From NCBI RefSeq assembly GCF_024207115.1, contig NZ_CP100128.1, forward strand, positions 124,001 to 188,000: 64,000 nt of DNA, in the 5' to 3' direction. The notes under the pieces were generated by a model that worked only from the letters and a program-made list of their open reading frames with translations, was not told the origin of the DNA and searched no databases. The translations under genes and the position numbers were made by a program. The stretch comes from Chromobacterium sp. IIBBL 290-4. GTDB lineage: Bacteria; Pseudomonadota; Gammaproteobacteria; Burkholderiales; Chromobacteriaceae. Position 1 is the first letter of the stretch, and the number at the start of each line of letters is the position of its first letter. Shown here one piece after another: positions 1 to 8,062 of the stretch.

Positions 1-1
1 G

Positions 2-298
2 CAGGCCGCCGCCATCCGCGCCGAAGCCGCCCGAGACGCCCGCATTCTGCGCGCCAACGCCGTGGCGGAAGCCGCCAAGATCGAGGCCGACGCGCAGACC
101 GAAGCCGCCAGGATTTACGGCAGCGCCTACCAAAGCGCGCCGGAACTGTATAAAACCCTGCGCGCGCTGGATACGCTGAACCACATCGTCAACGGCGACA
201 CCCGCTTGATTCTCCGCACCGACGCCGCCCCCTTCCGCTCCCTGGTGGAGGGCCCGCCCGGCCAGGGCGCGCCGGCGCGCAAGGCGGGCAGAAAATGA
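2..298 (+). CDS. HflC-like SPFH protein, C-terminal part (5' end outside window)
   Basis: The frame is open from the first bases and encodes the last 98 residues of a larger protein. An Ala/Glu/Arg-rich helical stretch (about 1-45) is followed by a segment containing ARIYGSAY, ELYKTLRALDTL and GDTRLILRTD. This is the usual C-terminal layout of HflC/stomatin-type SPFH proteins, where a coiled coil precedes the Y-SL-A and LVL-D elements. Family members are membrane-anchored scaffolds, and in E. coli HflC pairs with HflK to modulate FtsH. The stop overlaps the next gene's start (ATGA at 295), so the two are translationally coupled, consistent with a C/K pair. Its proline/glycine-rich tail is unremarkable. 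The N-terminus cannot be judged. Confidence 0.8.
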   Translation, partial: QAAAIRAEAARDARILRANAVAEAAKIEADAQTEAARIYGSAYQSAPELYKTLRALDTLNHIVNGDTRLILRTDAAPFRSLVEGPPGQGAPARKAGRK

Positions 299-1335
299 GC
301 GACACCGGCAGGCGCGCCCCTCCCTCGGCCCTGGAACAAACCCTGCGGCCGGCCTACTGGCTGCTGCTGGCCATCGCCGCGTTGAGCGGACTGGCCTGGC
401 TGTTCGGCAATGTCCGCCTGATCCCGGCCGACAGCCAGGCGGTGGTGCTGCGCTTCGGTGCCATCGACCGCGCGCAGCGGGCCGGCCTGCTGCTGGCCTG
501 GCCCAGTCCGCTGGAAGAGGTGCGGCTATTGCCCGCCGAAGAGCGGCTGCAACAAAGGCCGATCAAGCGCCTCGCCCGCGCGCCGGAAGCCGATCTATTG
601 GACCAGGCCGGCATCCCGCTGGCGCAGATGAACGACGCCCAGGCCGGCTCCGGCTATCTGTTGACCGGCGATCTGGGCGTGACCCAATTGCGCGCCGCCG
701 TCTACTACCGGATCACAGACCCCGCCGCCTACGTCCAGCAAGGCGATCTGGCGCTACCCATGCTGGACAAGGCGGTCGAGGCCGCCGCGATGCGGCTGTG
801 CGCCAGCCGCGGCCTGGAAACCATCATGGCCACGCGCGAGACGGGCGCCGGCGCCGCCATCGCGCGCGAACGGCTGCGCGCCGAACTGGCGCAGGAGAGC
901 AATGCCCGCCTGAACGCCTGGAAGAACCGCGGCGCGGGCATAGGCGTGCAAGTCTCGCGCATAGACTTGCAATCCACGCTGCCGCGCGCGGCGCAGGCCG
1001 CCTTCGACGCGGTCCTAAGCGCCGACCAGGCCGCGCAGCGCCAGCTCGCCCAGGCGCGCACCGAGGCCGCCCTGTCGAAACAGCAGGCCCAAGCCGCGGT
1101 CGCCGAAGCGATCAACGGCGCGCGGGCCCGCGCCGACGAACGCATCGCCCAGGCGCGCGCGGAAACCAGCGAAATCCAGGCGCTGGCAGGGCGCGCCGGC
1201 GGGACGGCAGGCGCCGAGGTGCTGCGCCAACTGTATCAGCAGCGCCTGCCCGCCATCCTGGCCAAGGCCGGCAAGGTCACCACCGTCGATCCCGCCGCCG
1301 CCAGCCATCTGATTCTGCCGGGAGAGTCGCCATGA
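295..1335 (+). CDS. HflK-like SPFH-domain protein
   Basis: The product has 346 residues. There is one N-terminal membrane segment (about 19-38), then the SPFH core with the typical opening IPADSQAVVLRFGAI (about 43-57) and the YYRITDPAAYV stretch of HflK/prohibitin-type proteins. A long Ala/Gln/Arg-rich coiled coil (about 225-305) and a short tail LPGESP follow. HflK-type proteins form membrane rings around proteases such as FtsH, with the SPFH domain on the periplasmic side. The start overlaps the upstream HflC-like stop, and the stop overlaps the ATPase start (ATGA at 1332), so the three genes form one tightly coupled unit. The protein is divergent from housekeeping HflK, and its order after the C-like partner is reversed from E. 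coli. A role tied to the metal ATPase is inferred from context only. Confidence 0.82.
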   Translation: MSDTGRRAPPSALEQTLRPAYWLLLAIAALSGLAWLFGNVRLIPADSQAVVLRFGAIDRAQRAGLLLAWPSPLEEVRLLPAEERLQQRPIKRLARAPEADLLDQAGIPLAQMNDAQAGSGYLLTGDLGVTQLRAAVYYRITDPAAYVQQGDLALPMLDKAVEAAAMRLCASRGLETIMATRETGAGAAIARERLRAELAQESNARLNAWKNRGAGIGVQVSRIDLQSTLPRAAQAAFDAVLSADQAAQRQLAQARTEAALSKQQAQAAVAEAINGARARADERIAQARAETSEIQALAGRAGGTAGAEVLRQLYQQRLPAILAKAGKVTTVDPAAASHLILPGESP

Positions 1336-3224
1336 ACGGTTGCGCCCACGCCTCGCCCGCCCTGCTGGAGCCCGCCGAACGCGCGCGGCAAAGCCGCCGC
1401 TTGCTGCTGGCCATGACCGCCATCGGCCTGCTGTTGCTCTCCGCGTTCTGGCAAGGCTTCGTCGCCAATGGCGCCGCGCTCGCCCAGGCGCTGGCCGCCG
1501 CCGCGTCGCTGCTGCTGGCCAGCCCGATGCTGCGCGCCGCCTGGCAAAGCCTGCGAGCGCCGGATCTGCACGGCCTGACCGACCTGTTGGCCGCGCTGGC
1601 CATCGTCGGCGCCTGGGCCGCCGGAGACTGGGTCAGCGCCGCGCTGCTGCCCATCCTCATCGTGCTGGGCCACGCGCTGGAAGAGCGCAGTCTGCTTGGC
1701 TCGCGCGAGGCCATCGCGGCGCTGGCCGAGCTGAGCCGCCATCGCAGCCGCCGGCTGCTGCCGCAGGGCGGCCATGAGGATGTGGACAATGATTTGCTGA
1801 CGACGGGCGACCAGATCGACATCCGTCCCGGCGACCGCATTCCCGCCGATGGCCGAGTGACAGAGGGCCACTCCAGCCTGGACGCATCCGCCGTGACCGG
1901 CGAAGCCGCGCCCGGCGACGTTTCGCCGGGCAGCCGGGTCTACGCCGGCTCCATCAATCTGCAAGGCCGCTTGCGAATGACCGTCGAGCGCGCCGCCGCC
2001 GATTCGGCCCTGGGCCGCATCATCGCCCTGATGCGCGAGGCGGAAAGCGCCAAGCCGCGCATCACCCGCTTTGTCGAACGCCATGCCTCGGCCTACCTGG
2101 CCATGGTGCTGGCCATCGCGGCGATCAGCTGGTTCGCCGGCCGCGATCCTCAGGCCGCGCTGGCGGTGCTGGTGGCCGCCTGCCCCTGCGCCCTGGTGAT
2201 CGCCGCGCCCTCGGTCGCCGTCGCCGGCGTGGCCGCCGCCGCCCGGCACCAGATACTGATCCGCGGCTCCGCGTTTCTGGAAGAGCTGGGCGAAGTGGAT
2301 TCGCTGGTGATAGACAAGACCGGCACGCTGACCCGGGGCCAGCTGTCCGTCGTGCATATCGACACTCAGGCGCAGGCTGGCGACACGCCCTCTGCCGCCC
2401 TGCTGGCCGCCAGCCTGGCCGCCGGCAGCAGCCATCCGGTCAGCCGCGCCTTGGCCGCGCTGATGGGAGCGTCGCCTCCAGAATCCTTGACTGATCAGCA
2501 GGAAACGCAAGGCATGGGTCTGTCGGCCAAGCATGCCGTAGGCAGGCTGGCCTTGGGCAAGCCAGACTGGCTGCGCCGAAATGGCTGGATCGGCGATGCT
2601 CCGCCGGCCCGCGGCGCCATCCTGGCCGGCCTGGCCTGCGATGGCCGGTTGCTGGCCTGGTTCCATCTGGCCGACACGCCGCGGCCTGAGGCGGCCGACA
2701 CCTTGCGCCAATTGCGCGCGCTGGGGCTGGAGCGGCAATGGCTGCTGACCGGCGACCAGGCCGCCGCCGCCGAGCCGCTGGCCGCCGAATTGGGCATAGC
2801 GCAAGTCGTCAGCCAGGCGCTGCCCGACGACAAGCTGGCCCACGTCAAAGCGGAAATCGCCGCCGGCCGCCATCCGCTGGTGGTCGGCGACGGCATCAAT
2901 GATTCCTTGGCGCTAAAAGCCGGCGCGGTGGGCGTGGCGCTGGGCGAACGCGGCGCCGACATCGCCGTCGCCGCCGCCGACGTGGTGATCACCGGCGACG
3001 ATCTGCGCCGGCTCGCCACCGCCGTTCGGCTGAGCCGCCGCTGCGGCGCGATTCTGCGCGCCAATGTCGCCATCGGCCTGGGCTGGACGCTGGCGCTGAC
3101 GCTGCTGGCGGCGGCGGGCGGCCTGGGCGCGAGCGGCGCCGTCATCGCCGCCATTTTGCACAACGGCAGCACGCTGGCAGTGATGATCAACTCTGGCCGC
3201 ATTCTGCGTTTCCATGAGGAGTAA
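1332..3224 (+). CDS. Heavy-metal translocating P1B-type ATPase
   Basis: This is a 630-residue P-type ATPase. It has the metal-binding CPC motif in a membrane helix (C284-P-C286), the phosphorylation loop DKTGTLTRG (Asp328), the TGE actuator loop (TGEAAPGD) and the hinge GDGINDSLAL. It should pump a soft or transition metal ion across the inner membrane using ATP. It lacks an N-terminal HMA domain, so it is shorter than CopA or ZntA; a short Cys/His stretch (NGCAHA) lies at the extreme N-terminus. The start at 1332 is chosen because it overlaps the previous stop. The frame is open far upstream, but that part runs inside the HflK-like gene. The metal cannot be assigned from the motifs alone. 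The fixed linkage to SPFH genes suggests that those proteins scaffold or protect the pump. Confidence 0.92.
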   Translation: MNGCAHASPALLEPAERARQSRRLLLAMTAIGLLLLSAFWQGFVANGAALAQALAAAASLLLASPMLRAAWQSLRAPDLHGLTDLLAALAIVGAWAAGDWVSAALLPILIVLGHALEERSLLGSREAIAALAELSRHRSRRLLPQGGHEDVDNDLLTTGDQIDIRPGDRIPADGRVTEGHSSLDASAVTGEAAPGDVSPGSRVYAGSINLQGRLRMTVERAAADSALGRIIALMREAESAKPRITRFVERHASAYLAMVLAIAAISWFAGRDPQAALAVLVAACPCALVIAAPSVAVAGVAAAARHQILIRGSAFLEELGEVDSLVIDKTGTLTRGQLSVVHIDTQAQAGDTPSAALLAASLAAGSSHPVSRALAALMGASPPESLTDQQETQGMGLSAKHAVGRLALGKPDWLRRNGWIGDAPPARGAILAGLACDGRLLAWFHLADTPRPEAADTLRQLRALGLERQWLLTGDQAAAAEPLAAELGIAQVVSQALPDDKLAHVKAEIAAGRHPLVVGDGINDSLALKAGAVGVALGERGADIAVAAADVVITGDDLRRLATAVRLSRRCGAILRANVAIGLGWTLALTLLAAAGGLGASGAVIAAILHNGSTLAVMINSGRILRFHEE

Positions 3225-3327
3225 ACAAGGAACGCGGCTATGCTGTATAAGCGATGACGCATGCGCGCAGCTTGATGTCCCTGCCTTGAACGCGGCCTTT
3301 CCTTCCACCCGCTACCATAGTCCGACC

Positions 3328-3957
3328 ATGGAAATCGAAATCGCAAAAATCTTCATCGCCCTGCTGGTGCTGGTCAATCCGCTCGGCGCCATCCCCATCT
3401 TCATCAGCCTCACGCCCAATTCCAGCCAGGAGGAAAGGCAGAAAGTCGCCAAGACCACCGCCATCGCGGTCGCCGTGGTGATGTGTTTGTTCGCCATCGT
3501 CGGCCAGACGCTGCTGCGCTTTCTCGGCATCAGCATAGGCTCCTTCCAGGTGGGCGGCGGCATCCTGCTGATGCTGATCGCCATCGCGCTGATGAACGCC
3601 AAGCCAGGCCCGACCAAGACCACCAAGCAAGAGCGGGAAGAAGCCGGCCTGAAAACCAATATCGCGGTGGTGCCGATGGCCATCCCGCTGATGACCGGCC
3701 CCGGCACCATCTCCACCGTGATCATCTACGCCACCACCGCCCACACCTGGGTGCAGGTGGTGTATCTGCTGATCAGCAGCCTGCTGGTGGCGCTGACCTG
3801 CTTCGGCGCGCTGACGCTGGCCACGCCGCTAACGCGGCTGCTGGGCCAGACCGGCATCAACATCGTCAACCGCGTCATGGGCATGCTGTTGGCCGCGGTA
3901 TCGGTGGAAATCATCGTAGACGGCCTGTATCGGCTATTCCCGCAACTCACCCGCTGA
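3328..3957 (+). CDS. MarC family integral membrane protein
   Basis: The product is 209 residues and strongly hydrophobic, with about six predicted membrane helices. Landmarks of the MarC/YchE/YhgN family are visible: LLVLVNPLGAIPIFISLT near the N-terminus, the central PMAIPLMTGPGTISTVI repeat and the closing NRVMGMLLAAVSVEIIVDGL. The NPLG and GPGTIS segments are the two half-repeats of the fold. Family function is poorly defined: these are transporter-like proteins, and the old link to multiple antibiotic resistance has not held up. ATG 3328 is preferred to an earlier in-frame start because it opens directly into the first helix. The gene stands alone between the P-type ATPase and a convergent hairpin. 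Confidence 0.88.
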   Translation: MEIEIAKIFIALLVLVNPLGAIPIFISLTPNSSQEERQKVAKTTAIAVAVVMCLFAIVGQTLLRFLGISIGSFQVGGGILLMLIAIALMNAKPGPTKTTKQEREEAGLKTNIAVVPMAIPLMTGPGTISTVIIYATTAHTWVQVVYLLISSLLVALTCFGALTLATPLTRLLGQTGINIVNRVMGMLLAAVSVEIIVDGLYRLFPQLTR

Positions 3958-4003
3958 ACGCTTGCCAGAAACAAGCCTGCGGCCCGCGCATGGCCTCTCC
4001 TAT

Positions 4004-4026
4004 CAGACCCCGCCAGCCGGGGTCTG
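4004..4026 (+). terminator. Hairpin after marC-like gene
   Basis: A perfect 9-bp inverted repeat (CAGACCCCG / CGGGGTCTG) with a 5-nt loop starts 46 nt after the MarC stop. No U-tract follows, so it may be a weak or Rho-assisted terminator. The rest of the gap 3958-4290 carries a 10-bp palindrome (GCGCATGCGC at 4028) and no gene that I can support. The chemoreceptor promoter probably lies in the more AT-rich part, about 4170-4280. Confidence 0.5.
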
Positions 4027-4290
4027 AGCGCATGCGCTAGGCCGTTCGTTTCCCCACGCTCCCGCAAGAAACGAGCATTTCCGCCCATCCGCCACCGCCG
4101 CCGCGCGCTTTCGCCCGGCGCTTGAAAAACCACTTGCCGGGAAAGGAATTTGCGCTGGCATCGCGCCGGCTTACGTGCCATATAAAAACAAGACGCCGCC
4201 AATAGTCCGTGGCGAATCATGCAGTTGGCAACTAGTTCGTCCGGCAATCCTGCGCCATAAAGATTAAGTAGTTCCACCTAAGAGGCTGCC

Positions 4291-5619
4291 ATGTTCAACA
4301 AGCATCTCAAGCAGAAGCTGAGCCAGCTGGAAAACGAAGCGCTGGAATCCCGCAGCGTACTGGACGCGCTTGATCGATCCATGGCCGTCATCGCCTTCTC
4401 TCCGGACGGCGTCATCCTTTCGGCCAACCGCAATTTCGAGTTGACCACGGGCTATGCCCAAACCGAACTCATCGGCAAGCATCATCGGATATTCTGCCCC
4501 AAGGAATACGCCGCCAGTCCCGAATATCAGGCTTTCTGGCAAAAGCTGCGCGCCGGGGAGTTCGTCCGCGATCGCTTCCGCCGCGTCGCCAAAGATGGCA
4601 GGACCATCTGGCTGGAAGCCAGTTACAACCCGATCCGCGATGCCTCCGGCCGGGTAAGCAAAATCATCAAATTCGCGCAGGATGTCAGCGAATCCGTCCA
4701 GGCTTCCGTGGAGGCCGCCAGTGCGATGCGCGCCATCGGCCAGTCCATGGCCATCATCGAGTTCGCCAATGACGGCGCGGTTTTGACCGCCAACAGCAAT
4801 TTTCTGCAAACCATGGGTTACCGGCTGGAGGAAATCAAGGGACAGCACCACAGAATGTTCTGTCCGCCCGAATTCACCCATAGCCCCGCTTATGTGGAGT
4901 TTTGGCGCAAACTCAACCAGGGCATCTTCACCACCGGCATTTTCGAGCGGCGCCACAAGAACGGCAAAGCGATTTGGCCGGAGGCGAGCTATTCGCCCAT
5001 TCAGGACGATGAGGGCAAGGTGGTGAAAGTGATCAAGTTCGCGCTAGACATCACCGACCAGGAAGAAGGACACCAACGGGATTTGGAGCTGGTGCGCGAA
5101 GCGCATCAGCTGTCGGCCGCGTCTGACCGGGCCTCCAGCGACAGCCAGCAAATCATCCGCGACACCATCCAGGCCATGTCCGTCATCGCCCATAGCGCGA
5201 GCCAGTCCGCCACCATCATCGAAGACCTGGATCAGAAAGCCAGCCGCATCACCTCCATCATCAACACCATCCATGAGATCGCCGATCAGACCAATCTGCT
5301 GGCCTTGAACGCCGCCATAGAAGCCGCGCGGGCCGGAGAGCTGGGCCGCGGCTTCGCCGTGGTGGCCGACGAGGTGCGCAAACTGGCGGAGCGCACCAAC
5401 GCCTCCACCAAGGAAGTCACCGAAATGGTCGAGGACATCAAGAACGGCACCGGCACGGCCACCGGCAGCATCCAGGAGATGCTGGTCAAGGCGCAAAGCG
5501 GCGAGGAGCATGCCGACAAAGTCAGCCGCTCAATCGAAGAAATCCGCTCCGGCACCACGCAGCTCGCCGCGGTGATCAACAACTTTTCCGTGATGAAGAA
5601 CGGCGGCGCCCACTCTTAG
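4291..5619 (+). CDS. Soluble chemoreceptor with two PAS domains (BdlA/Aer-like)
   Basis: The product has 442 residues and no membrane helix. Two successive PAS domains (about 25-130 and 145-250) share near-repeated motifs: [15 protein letters not shown] / [15 protein letters not shown] and the WLEASYNPI / WPEASYSPI strand. A methyl-accepting signalling domain follows, with the hairpin tip [21 protein letters not shown] around 330-350. This layout and length match P. aeruginosa BdlA (PAS-PAS-MCP), a cytoplasmic receptor that couples redox or c-di-GMP state to biofilm dispersal. Only the architecture can be read here; the ligand (heme or flavin) cannot. An AAGAGG ribosome site lies 8-13 nt before ATG 4291. 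No che genes adjoin it, so it presumably signals into a distant CheA system or the c-di-GMP network. Confidence 0.88.
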   Translation: MFNKHLKQKLSQLENEALESRSVLDALDRSMAVIAFSPDGVILSANRNFELTTGYAQTELIGKHHRIFCPKEYAASPEYQAFWQKLRAGEFVRDRFRRVAKDGRTIWLEASYNPIRDASGRVSKIIKFAQDVSESVQASVEAASAMRAIGQSMAIIEFANDGAVLTANSNFLQTMGYRLEEIKGQHHRMFCPPEFTHSPAYVEFWRKLNQGIFTTGIFERRHKNGKAIWPEASYSPIQDDEGKVVKVIKFALDITDQEEGHQRDLELVREAHQLSAASDRASSDSQQIIRDTIQAMSVIAHSASQSATIIEDLDQKASRITSIINTIHEIADQTNLLALNAAIEAARAGELGRGFAVVADEVRKLAERTNASTKEVTEMVEDIKNGTGTATGSIQEMLVKAQSGEEHADKVSRSIEEIRSGTTQLAAVINNFSVMKNGGAHS

Positions 5620-5641
5620 CCGCCGCCCTGCCGCGTCAAGC

Positions 5642-6289
5642 TCAAGCGAGGTTGCCGCGCCCAAACAGCATGCGCAGCCCGGCCCAGCCAAACGCTCCCG
5701 CCAGCACCGCCTGGAAAGGGCGGCGCAGTTTAAGGTAGCCATGGCGCGCGGCGGCCGTGGAAAACACCAGCGCATAGCCGCAGAACACCGCCACCGCGGC
5801 CGCGCCGCAAGCCCATACCGCATGGAAGGCCTGCTCGCCGCCCCCATCGCGCGGCAAGGCCAGGGTGACGATGGACAGCCACACCAGGATGGCTTTCGGG
5901 TTGGTCACATGCATGGCGGCGCCTTTGAGCAGCCAGCGCCAGGCGCCGTCCTTGCCTGGCTCGGCCGCGGCGGGCGGCGACCATTCGCGCCTTGCCGCCT
6001 GCCGGGCCGATTGAACCTCCAGGTAAAGCAGATACGCGCCGCCGGCCAGCTTCATCGCCGTCATCAGCCACAGAGCCTCGCGGATCACGCCGGCCAAGCC
6101 GCAGGCCGCCAGCAGCCCCCAGAATTGCGAACCCAGCACCACGCCGGCCGCCATCGCCAAAGCCCGCAGACGGCCATGGCTCATCGCCGCGCCCATGATG
6201 GCCAGATTGCTGGGGCCGGGGCTGGCCGCGCCCACCACATATAAAGAAACCGCCGCGATGATGCCGCTATCCCACGCCCATAAACTCAT
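5642..6289 (-). CDS. LysE/RhtB family amino-acid exporter
   Basis: The product has 215 residues and about six membrane segments. The family signature near the N-terminus reads VVGAASPGPSNLAIMGAAMSHGR, equivalent to the conserved PGP loop of LysE/RhtB. KLAGGAYLLYLEVQSAR and the central TNPKAILVWLSIV (the NPK motif) are also typical. These proteins export amino acids such as threonine, homoserine, lysine or quorum-signal lactones; the substrate is not readable. The start at 6289 was chosen because the N-terminus then fits the family, whereas an upstream ATG at 6337 would add 16 unusual residues. It is transcribed away from ccoG and shares the 408-bp divergent control region with it. Confidence 0.88.
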   Translation of the reverse strand: MSLWAWDSGIIAAVSLYVVGAASPGPSNLAIMGAAMSHGRLRALAMAAGVVLGSQFWGLLAACGLAGVIREALWLMTAMKLAGGAYLLYLEVQSARQAARREWSPPAAAEPGKDGAWRWLLKGAAMHVTNPKAILVWLSIVTLALPRDGGGEQAFHAVWACGAAAVAVFCGYALVFSTAAARHGYLKLRRPFQAVLAGAFGWAGLRMLFGRGNLA

Positions 6290-6529
6290 CGTCTTCGCCT
6301 CGCCAAGAAATGCAAACAACATGCCACATGAAGGCATGCGCCGACAACTATCTCAAGGCCTTCACCCCGCCAAAACAACAAGCGCGGATCCGGCCGGCAT
6401 TCAAGCCATACCGGCCGTGATGGGCTTAAACCATGCGCACAGTTTTGAATGTCGATCTCGCCGCTTGAAAATGCGCCCGCGCCAGATGGCCAAGACTCCG
6501 CGCCCCCGCAAAGCCCAGTCCGCTCTGAT

Positions 6530-6543
6530 TTGACGCGGATCAA
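6530..6543 (+). promoter_or_regulatory. Candidate ANR/FNR box upstream of ccoG
   Basis: TTGACGCGGATCAA matches the FNR/ANR consensus TTGAT-N4-ATCAA at nine of ten positions. It lies about 155 bp before the ccoG start. Genes for cbb3 oxidase assembly are commonly activated at low oxygen by this regulator family, which supports the call. The distance implies a long leader or a promoter well upstream of ccoG. Confidence 0.55.
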
Positions 6544-6596
6544 ACCTTGTTCGCCCTGTTTCTGTCCGATCTAGAACGCAAAGCCTTGCTGTAAGC

Positions 6597-6614
6597 ATAC
6601 AGACGCATCTGTAT
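6597..6614. promoter_or_regulatory. Inverted repeat ATACAGA-N4-TCTGTAT before ccoG
   Basis: A perfect 7-bp inverted repeat with a 4-bp spacer lies 84 bp before ccoG, in an AT-rich stretch between lysE and ccoG. It extends with further partial matches on both sides. It looks like a dimeric regulator site. The MocR/GntR gene downstream of ccoG is the obvious candidate binder, but that is an inference. Confidence 0.45.
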
Positions 6615-6642
6615 ACATATTTTCACCGCATTCTGTTCATTG

Positions 6643-6668
6643 TTTGTACTGATGGAGGGCAGTACAAA
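6643..6668. promoter_or_regulatory. Inverted repeat TTTGTACTG-N8-CAGTACAAA before ccoG
   Basis: A perfect 9-bp inverted repeat with an 8-bp spacer ends 29 bp before the ccoG ATG, where a repressor would overlap a promoter or leader. Together with the repeat at 6597 it makes a two-site control region. The remainder of 6290-6697 shows no gene. Confidence 0.55.
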
Positions 6669-6697
6669 TAGCCCATTTTCATAGCGCGGTGGCAGCC

Positions 6698-8044
6698 ATG
6701 TCCAAGCCAGAAATCAAGCCTGTTCCGATCAAGATCCATCCCCGCCTCACCAGCGGCCGCTTCAATAATCTGCGTGTCGGCATGGTGGCGCTGACGCAGC
6801 TGGTGTTCTTCGGCATGCCCTGGCTGCAATGGAACGGCCGCCAGGCCGTGCACTTCAACCTGGCCGAGCACCATTTCCTGATCTTCGGCATCAGCCTGTG
6901 GCCGCAGGACTTCATCTACCTGGCCGCGCTGCTGGTGGTGTCCGCGCTAGGTCTGTTCCTGTGGACCACGCTGGCCGGCCGGCTGTGGTGCGGCTACAGC
7001 TGCCCGCAGACGGTGTATACCCAGATCATGATCTGGATCGAACGGCTGGTGCTGGGCGATCATCTGGCGCGCCGCAAGCTGGACGCCGCGCCGATGAGCG
7101 CCGGCAAGCTCGCCAAGAAAGGGCTGGCCCAACTGCTGATGGGGGGCTTCTCCTTGTGGACCGGCCTGACCTTCGTCGGCTACTTCACGCCCATCCGCGA
7201 ACTGGCGGTGCTGCAAATGGGGCCCTGGGACTTGTTCTGGACGCTGTTCTACGCCGGCTTCACCTGGTTGCTGGCCGGTGTGCTGCGCGAGAAGGTCTGC
7301 CTGCACATGTGCCCTTACGCCCGCTTCCAGGGCGCGATGTTCGACGACCACACCCTGATCATTTCCTATGACACTCAACGCGGCGAGCCGCGCGGCAAGC
7401 TGCAGGCCAAGAGCGAAAATCCGGTCAAGGGCTGCGTCGACTGCGGCATCTGCGTACAGGTCTGCCCCACCGGCATCGACATCCGCAACGGCCTCCAGTA
7501 TGAGTGCATAGGCTGCGCCGCCTGCATCGACGCCTGCGACCAAGTGATGGACAAGCTGCATGCGCCGCGCGGCCTGATCCGCTACACCAGCGCCGAAGCG
7601 CTGCAGGGCAAGCCCGCGCCGGCCAAGTCGCTGCACCGGCCGCGCATCGCGGTGTATTCCTGTCTGCTCGCCGGCATCATCGTGGCATCCACCACGGCGC
7701 TGGTGCTGAAAAAGCCATTCAAGGTGGATGTGCTGCGCGACCGCGCCAGCCTGGTGGAACAGACTGACGACGGCCTGCTGCAGAACCGCTACAACCTCAG
7801 GCTGATCAACACCACCGAGCAGCCGCAGCGTTATACCGTGACGGTGGAAGGGCTGCCCGGCATCCGCATGGAAAGCCCCGGCCAGGTATTCGACGTCAAG
7901 CCATCGCGCACCGAAACGGTGGCGGTGCGGGTGCAGGCCGATCCCGAGCACGCCAGCCGCGGCGCCCACCCCATCCACTTCGTGATACGCTCGCTGAATG
8001 ACGATGTCACCATCAAGGAAAAATCCAGCTTCATCGGCGAATGA
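6698..8044 (+). CDS. ccoG: Cytochrome c oxidase accessory protein CcoG (RdxA/FixG)
   Basis: The product has 448 residues. It is a membrane ferredoxin with helices at about 30-50, 75-100 and 150-215, the CGYSCPQTVYTQIM and CPYARFQGAMFD signatures, and a double 4Fe-4S cluster region (CVDCGICVQVCPTGIDIRNG followed by CIGCAACIDACDQVM, about 247-285). A later helix (about 325-345) precedes a C-terminal periplasmic Ig-like domain. CcoG reduces copper during assembly of the cbb3-type terminal oxidase. ATG 6698 is taken because family members begin close to this point; an in-frame GTG three codons earlier is possible. The upstream ANR/FNR-type box fits microaerobic induction. No ccoNOP or ccoHIS genes lie nearby, so ccoG is separated from the oxidase operon here. 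Confidence 0.93.
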   Translation: MSKPEIKPVPIKIHPRLTSGRFNNLRVGMVALTQLVFFGMPWLQWNGRQAVHFNLAEHHFLIFGISLWPQDFIYLAALLVVSALGLFLWTTLAGRLWCGYSCPQTVYTQIMIWIERLVLGDHLARRKLDAAPMSAGKLAKKGLAQLLMGGFSLWTGLTFVGYFTPIRELAVLQMGPWDLFWTLFYAGFTWLLAGVLREKVCLHMCPYARFQGAMFDDHTLIISYDTQRGEPRGKLQAKSENPVKGCVDCGICVQVCPTGIDIRNGLQYECIGCAACIDACDQVMDKLHAPRGLIRYTSAEALQGKPAPAKSLHRPRIAVYSCLLAGIIVASTTALVLKKPFKVDVLRDRASLVEQTDDGLLQNRYNLRLINTTEQPQRYTVTVEGLPGIRMESPGQVFDVKPSRTETVAVRVQADPEHASRGAHPIHFVIRSLNDDVTIKEKSSFIGE

Positions 8045-8062
8045 GGCGGCAGGAAGGCATTC

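Noticed and set aside
798..1331. N-terminal extension of the P-type ATPase frame
   Set aside because: This part overlaps the HflK-like gene completely and encodes Arg-rich sequence. The ATG at 1332 overlaps the previous stop and gives the normal family start.
4170..4290. FliA-type (flagellar sigma) promoter before the soluble chemoreceptor
   Set aside because: TAAA and a GCC-rich element are present, but their spacing is 11 rather than about 15 and the second half does not match.
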